Part shown: in pieces, positions 14,493-16,825 of the stretch
Layout of the letters: every line of letters starts with the position of its first letter
How positions within the stretch are numbered: position 1 is the stretch's first letter
Made by a program: the position numbers and the translations under genes
Assembly (NCBI RefSeq): GCF_030651615.1
Contig: NZ_JAUSCG010000133.1
Span: 1 to 16,825 of the forward strand
DNA: 16,825 nucleotides
Origin: Methanocalculus sp.
Lineage (GTDB): Archaea > Halobacteriota > Methanomicrobia > Methanomicrobiales > Methanocorpusculaceae
Reading direction: 5' to 3'
The notes under the pieces: generated by a model
The model's input: the letters and a program-made list of their open reading frames with translations, nothing else
Told to the model about the DNA's origin: nothing
Databases searched by the model: none

Positions 14493-15545
14493 ATGCCATC
14501 TCAAGAGAAACCTAAGACATGGATTATTGTTCGTGATGGAGCGACTGTAAAGGATAACGCTATAGAAGCTGTAGCTTTTGCTGAGGCAGTTTCCAACATG
14601 CAGCGTGCAATAGATAATATTGGCTTTTCAAAATTAGGAAAAGCCTATAAAAAAGACGAATTTCGCCTTTACTTTAAAGAGATCAGAGAAGGTAGTGTCA
14701 TTGTACCTTTATTCCCAATAACATATGGGACTGATCTTGACGGCGAGAAGACTTTTATTGATATTACCGAGTGTTTTGAGCGGCTTATGAACACTCTGAA
14801 TGATAATCCGGATCTGTTTCCATCACAACTCGAAATAGAGATAGAAGATCCATCTGCACGCATTGGTCTTCTGAAAAGCCTTCTTTCCTTCGCTTCGTCC
14901 GGATCCATAATAGAAATGAAAACCTCTGTAGAACAACCGGATCATGGAAGTTTTATTCCAAAACATCAGAAAGAATATCTTGAAGAACTCGTCTTCAAAT
15001 ATGGAGGTACAGGAATTGTCACTATACAGGGAGTTATCATAGGGATCCGTGGAGACAATCTCTCTTACTTTATCATAAATACTACAATCGGACGGAACAT
15101 CAACTGTTATTTCAAACCCGAAATTGAAGACCAAGTGAAAAATCTTTATAAAAAATGGGTTCGTGTGACTGGTAATATGATACAGACACAGAAAAATTAT
15201 AGAATTGATTCAGTAGAGAATCTAGAGCAAGTAACGTTAGAAACTCTTCATAAAATTGGTCAATACATCCTGTTGAAACCAATAACCTTCACTGTCTCCT
15301 ATGATAATAATGACAAACAATGGTGCCTCTTCAACAACGATCTTGCTCTCTATGGGTGTGGAGATAATTACAAAAAAGCTATTAAATCTCTTGAAGAAGA
15401 AATAGAGGGGCATATTCTTAGTTTCAGCGAATATCCTGATGATATGCACTCTGAAGGTTCGCTCCAGATAAAACAGACACTCCTCCAACATCTTGACTTC
15501 AATGAGGCAAAATGCCTTATTGATAAAAGATATGGAGGGGCATAG
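14493..15545 (+). CDS. Three-part protein with HicB-like C-terminus, candidate antitoxin
   Basis: The 350-residue product is not a named protein. Three parts can be seen. Residues 1-100 are an alpha/beta domain with a long helix (AVAFAEAVSNMQRAIDNIG) and the phrase FKEIREGSVIVPLFP. Residues about 168-245 look like an OB-type beta barrel (GIVTIQGVIIGIRGDNLSYFI... KKWVRVTGNMIQ). Residues about 262-340 (ITFTVSYDNNDKQWCLFNNDLALYGCGDNYKKAIKSLEEEI) resemble the HicB fold, in which a short sheet is followed by G-x-T/N-xxxA-xxxL helices. The next gene starts 2 bases after its stop. Base composition is clearly richer in A+T than the flanking genes, with codons such as AAA, ATA and TAT much favoured, which suggests transfer from elsewhere. 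A TATA-like GGCATATATC is near 14455-14464. The antitoxin role is an inference from order and the HicB-like part. Confidence 0.6.
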   Translation: MPSQEKPKTWIIVRDGATVKDNAIEAVAFAEAVSNMQRAIDNIGFSKLGKAYKKDEFRLYFKEIREGSVIVPLFPITYGTDLDGEKTFIDITECFERLMNTLNDNPDLFPSQLEIEIEDPSARIGLLKSLLSFASSGSIIEMKTSVEQPDHGSFIPKHQKEYLEELVFKYGGTGIVTIQGVIIGIRGDNLSYFIINTTIGRNINCYFKPEIEDQVKNLYKKWVRVTGNMIQTQKNYRIDSVENLEQVTLETLHKIGQYILLKPITFTVSYDNNDKQWCLFNNDLALYGCGDNYKKAIKSLEEEIEGHILSFSEYPDDMHSEGSLQIKQTLLQHLDFNEAKCLIDKRYGGA

Positions 15546-15547
15546 AG

Positions 15548-15841
15548 ATGCCTATAAAAAAACGTGATTTTGAGCGTGTTACCATAAAAAAAGGTTATCT
15601 TCAAATAAGGAAAGGAGATCATATTTTTTATCGTTTCAAAGATAACGAGGGGAAGATTGTTGACAGCATCCATACCAAGGTTAGCCATGGAGGTACTGGA
15701 GATATTTCAGACAGCCTCCTCTCTAAAATGTACAAACAGATGATGTTCACCAAGAAAACAGATCTTGAGAACTATATTGCATGTACTTTGACTGAAGACG
15801 AATACCGTGACATGCTTCGCTCAAAAGGCTTTATTGTTTGA
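15548..15841 (+). CDS. Small HicA-like protein, candidate toxin
   Basis: The 97-residue product has the outline of a HicA mRNA-interferase: a basic N-terminal helix (KKRDFERVTIKKGYL), then KGDHIFYRF with H25 where HicA has its catalytic histidine (G-S/D-H), then HTKVSHGGTGDISDSLLSKMYKQM, which lines up with the HicA segment ending in LRKILKQ. After this it has an extra 33 residues (FTKKTDLENYIACTLTEDEYRDMLRSKGFIV) that ordinary HicA lacks. GGAGGGG lies just before its ATG, and it is 2 bases downstream of the gene above, so the two form one unit. Toxin activity is not shown by sequence alone; it might be an inactive double-stranded-RNA-binding relative. A+T content is high like its partner. 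Confidence 0.55.
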   Translation: MPIKKRDFERVTIKKGYLQIRKGDHIFYRFKDNEGKIVDSIHTKVSHGGTGDISDSLLSKMYKQMMFTKKTDLENYIACTLTEDEYRDMLRSKGFIV

Positions 15842-15919
15842 ATGGGGCAGTTGCACGAACCATAATTATTCTCCAGATGTGAGAAATATGTTTATTGCCC
15901 ATACCTGAGAGGTTCTATT

Positions 15920-16432
15920 ATGACAGATCTTACGATTGGAATGCCTGCACCGGATTTCTGCCTCCCTGATATCGATGAACATATGGTCTGCCTCGCTGAG
16001 GAAAGGGGGGTCTTTGTTGTCATTTACTTCTATCCAAAAGATAACTCCTCAGGATGCACCCTCGAGGCACGAACATTTTCGGATGCGATGGAGATGTTTG
16101 CCCGTGATAATACGCCGGTATTTGGGATCAGCCCGGACTCGATCGCAAGCCACCGGCGTGTCTCTGAGAAGCAGCAGCTCACAATCACCCTCCTTTCAGA
16201 TCCAGAGCATCTGGTGCTTGAAGCGTATGGTGTCTGGGTTCAGAAGAAGATGTACGGCAGGGAGTATATGGGGGTTGAACGGAGCACCTTCATCATCGAT
16301 CCGGATGGGAAGATAGCAGCAATCTGGCGAAAGGTGAAGGTGAAGGGGCATGTGGAAGAGGTGCTTGCCAGGCTCGAAGAGCTGCGGGGGGAAGGTCGTC
16401 AGGGGCAGGCTGTCTCGCAGACCCGGCAGTGA
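15920..16432 (+). CDS. bcp: Peroxiredoxin, Bcp/PrxQ type, altered active site
   Basis: The 170-residue product is a thioredoxin-fold peroxiredoxin. The peroxidatic cysteine is C46 in YPKDNSSGCTLEA, within P39-x3-S43-x2-C46; the usual threonine is replaced by serine, a conservative change. Most Bcp proteins have a resolving cysteine five residues later (GCTxEAC); here that place is R51, so this is either a one-cysteine enzyme or uses C14 or C24. GVERSTFIID near 117-126 carries the conserved arginine. It reduces hydrogen peroxide and organic peroxides and would protect an oxygen-sensitive methanogen. GAGAGG lies about 7 bases before the ATG. The C-terminal 15 residues are an extra polar tail. 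Downstream is a T7 terminator. Confidence 0.92.
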   Translation: MTDLTIGMPAPDFCLPDIDEHMVCLAEERGVFVVIYFYPKDNSSGCTLEARTFSDAMEMFARDNTPVFGISPDSIASHRRVSEKQQLTITLLSDPEHLVLEAYGVWVQKKMYGREYMGVERSTFIIDPDGKIAAIWRKVKVKGHVEEVLARLEELRGEGRQGQAVSQTRQ

Positions 16433-16450
16433 TTGATCTGATCTGTTTAT

Positions 16451-16503
16451 TTTAGCATTCCTCGGTGATACCAAGGAACCCGTGGCTAAAAAATGATTTT
16501 TTT
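16451..16503. terminator. Bidirectional terminator between bcp and wtpA-like gene
   Basis: TTTAGC (16451-16456) pairs with GCTAAA (16485-16490). Inside it TTCCT/AGGAA and GGT/ACC (with one C-A mismatch and a GAT loop) form a longer hairpin. Six A, TGA and seven T follow (16488-16503), so there is a T7 tract for the plus strand and a T6 tract for the minus strand. The location between two convergent genes fits a shared terminator. Confidence 0.65.
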
Positions 16504-16533
16504 ATCAGCCTCAATGCTACAATTCTCAGTTAA

Positions 16534-16591
16534 CTCCTCCCACCAAATGGAGGAGGTGTGCCACCGGGGTCTGAAGACCACAAGGTTACAC
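16534..16591. repeat. Two adjacent hairpin-forming sequences downstream of the wtpA-like gene
   Basis: CTCCTCC (16534-16540) pairs perfectly with GGAGGAG (16549-16555) over an 8-base loop. Directly after it GTGT, ACC and GGTC (16556-16571) pair with GACC, GGT and ACAC (16576-16591) around a TGAA loop, with small internal loops. The two stems abut with no spacer. On the minus strand this would be the 3' untranslated part of the wtpA-like message, 35 bases after its stop. No known RNA family is recognised. Confidence 0.5.
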
Positions 16592-16626
16592 ATAATTCTG
16601 GGGCAGGATAAAGAGGTGAGTGCCCG

Positions 16627-16825
16627 TCATACAACCGGTTGCGGTCCGCCGTAGTGCCGGTTACCTATGGCTTCGATCAAAAAATCCAGAAATAGCGCGG
16701 CTTCTTCAGGCACCTGTGCTGTTGTTGGGATCGTCGCAGCATAGACGATCGGCTCCCCTGTCCTGAGGTTTCCAACTGATTCGAACCGCTGATACCCCAG
16801 ATTCACCTGTACGTTGTTATACTGG
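16627..16825 (-). CDS. wtpA: WtpA-like tungstate/molybdate-binding protein, 3' part only
   Basis: The frame enters from the right edge of the window with no start in view; 65 residues and the stop are visible. They match the C-terminal end of the substrate-binding proteins of Wtp/Mod ABC importers: TGEPIVYAATIPTTAQVPEEAALFLDFLIEAIGNRHYGGPQPVV, where the GxPIVYAxTIP phrase and the later FLxFLIxxxG helix are family marks. WtpA binds tungstate or molybdate outside the membrane and hands it to the importer; methanogens need these metals for formate and formylmethanofuran dehydrogenases. The usual end PxxPP(A/L)V is shortened to PQPVV. The transporter genes, if present, lie beyond the window and upstream or downstream cannot be judged. 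ModA is the alternative name. Confidence 0.75.
   Translation of the reverse strand, partial: QYNNVQVNLGYQRFESVGNLRTGEPIVYAATIPTTAQVPEEAALFLDFLIEAIGNRHYGGPQPVV

Noticed and set aside
16775..16800. GGTTCGAATC on the minus strand, like a tRNA T-loop
   Set aside because: It is inside the well-supported wtpA-like coding frame and no acceptor or anticodon stem fits around it.

Overview
The window is chromosomal DNA from a methanogenic archaeon, most probably of the order Methanomicrobiales. Supporting genes are two consecutive methanofuran biosynthesis enzymes (mfnD, mfnF), a formate/nitrite-type transporter (fdhC), archaeal TBP and TFS, archaeosortase A, archaeal-type Pth2 and TruD, the archaeal riboflavin reductase and a tungstate-type binding protein. 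Sequences such as TATTTATATA lie about 25-30 bases ahead of several starts, and Shine-Dalgarno sites resemble GGAGGTGA. Genus cannot be settled by reading alone.

Layout. 1-360 is the 3' end of a HerA-like ATPase gene, convergent with fdhC and a small membrane/OB-fold gene (365-1781, minus). A 351-base gap carries the fdhC control region, including a 13-bp dyad, and the promoter of a zinc-ribbon/helix-turn-helix gene that looks like a transposase N-terminus without its catalytic part (2133-2771). mfnD-mfnF (2795-4584, minus, ATGA overlap) is divergent from surE-rpiA (4664-6144, plus). A winged-helix regulator overlaps the end of rpiA. Next comes a minus-strand run of tfs, acsA and tbp (6628-9580), each with its own start signals, so two basal transcription factor genes flank acetyl-CoA synthetase. 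artA (plus) and a CDP-alcohol phosphatidyltransferase (minus) overlap at their 3' ends by 29 bases. arfC-sppA (plus) and pth2-truD (minus) are two translationally coupled pairs that meet with a 2-base gap at 12683/12686.

The clearest accessory segment is 14400-15850. It is visibly richer in A+T than the flanks and holds a two-gene unit: a three-part 350-residue protein with a HicB-like end, followed by a 97-residue protein with HicA-like motifs. This is the best candidate for an undescribed toxin-antitoxin-like system. After it come a Bcp-type peroxiredoxin with an altered active site, a bidirectional terminator, two adjacent RNA-hairpin-capable sequences, and the 3' end of a WtpA-like gene running off the window on the minus strand.

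Most genes are housekeeping: cofactor synthesis (methanofuran, riboflavin/F420 precursor), carbon entry (formate, acetate, pentose phosphate), transcription, tRNA modification and recycling, and cell-surface protein processing. No rRNA, tRNA, CRISPR array or complete insertion sequence was seen.
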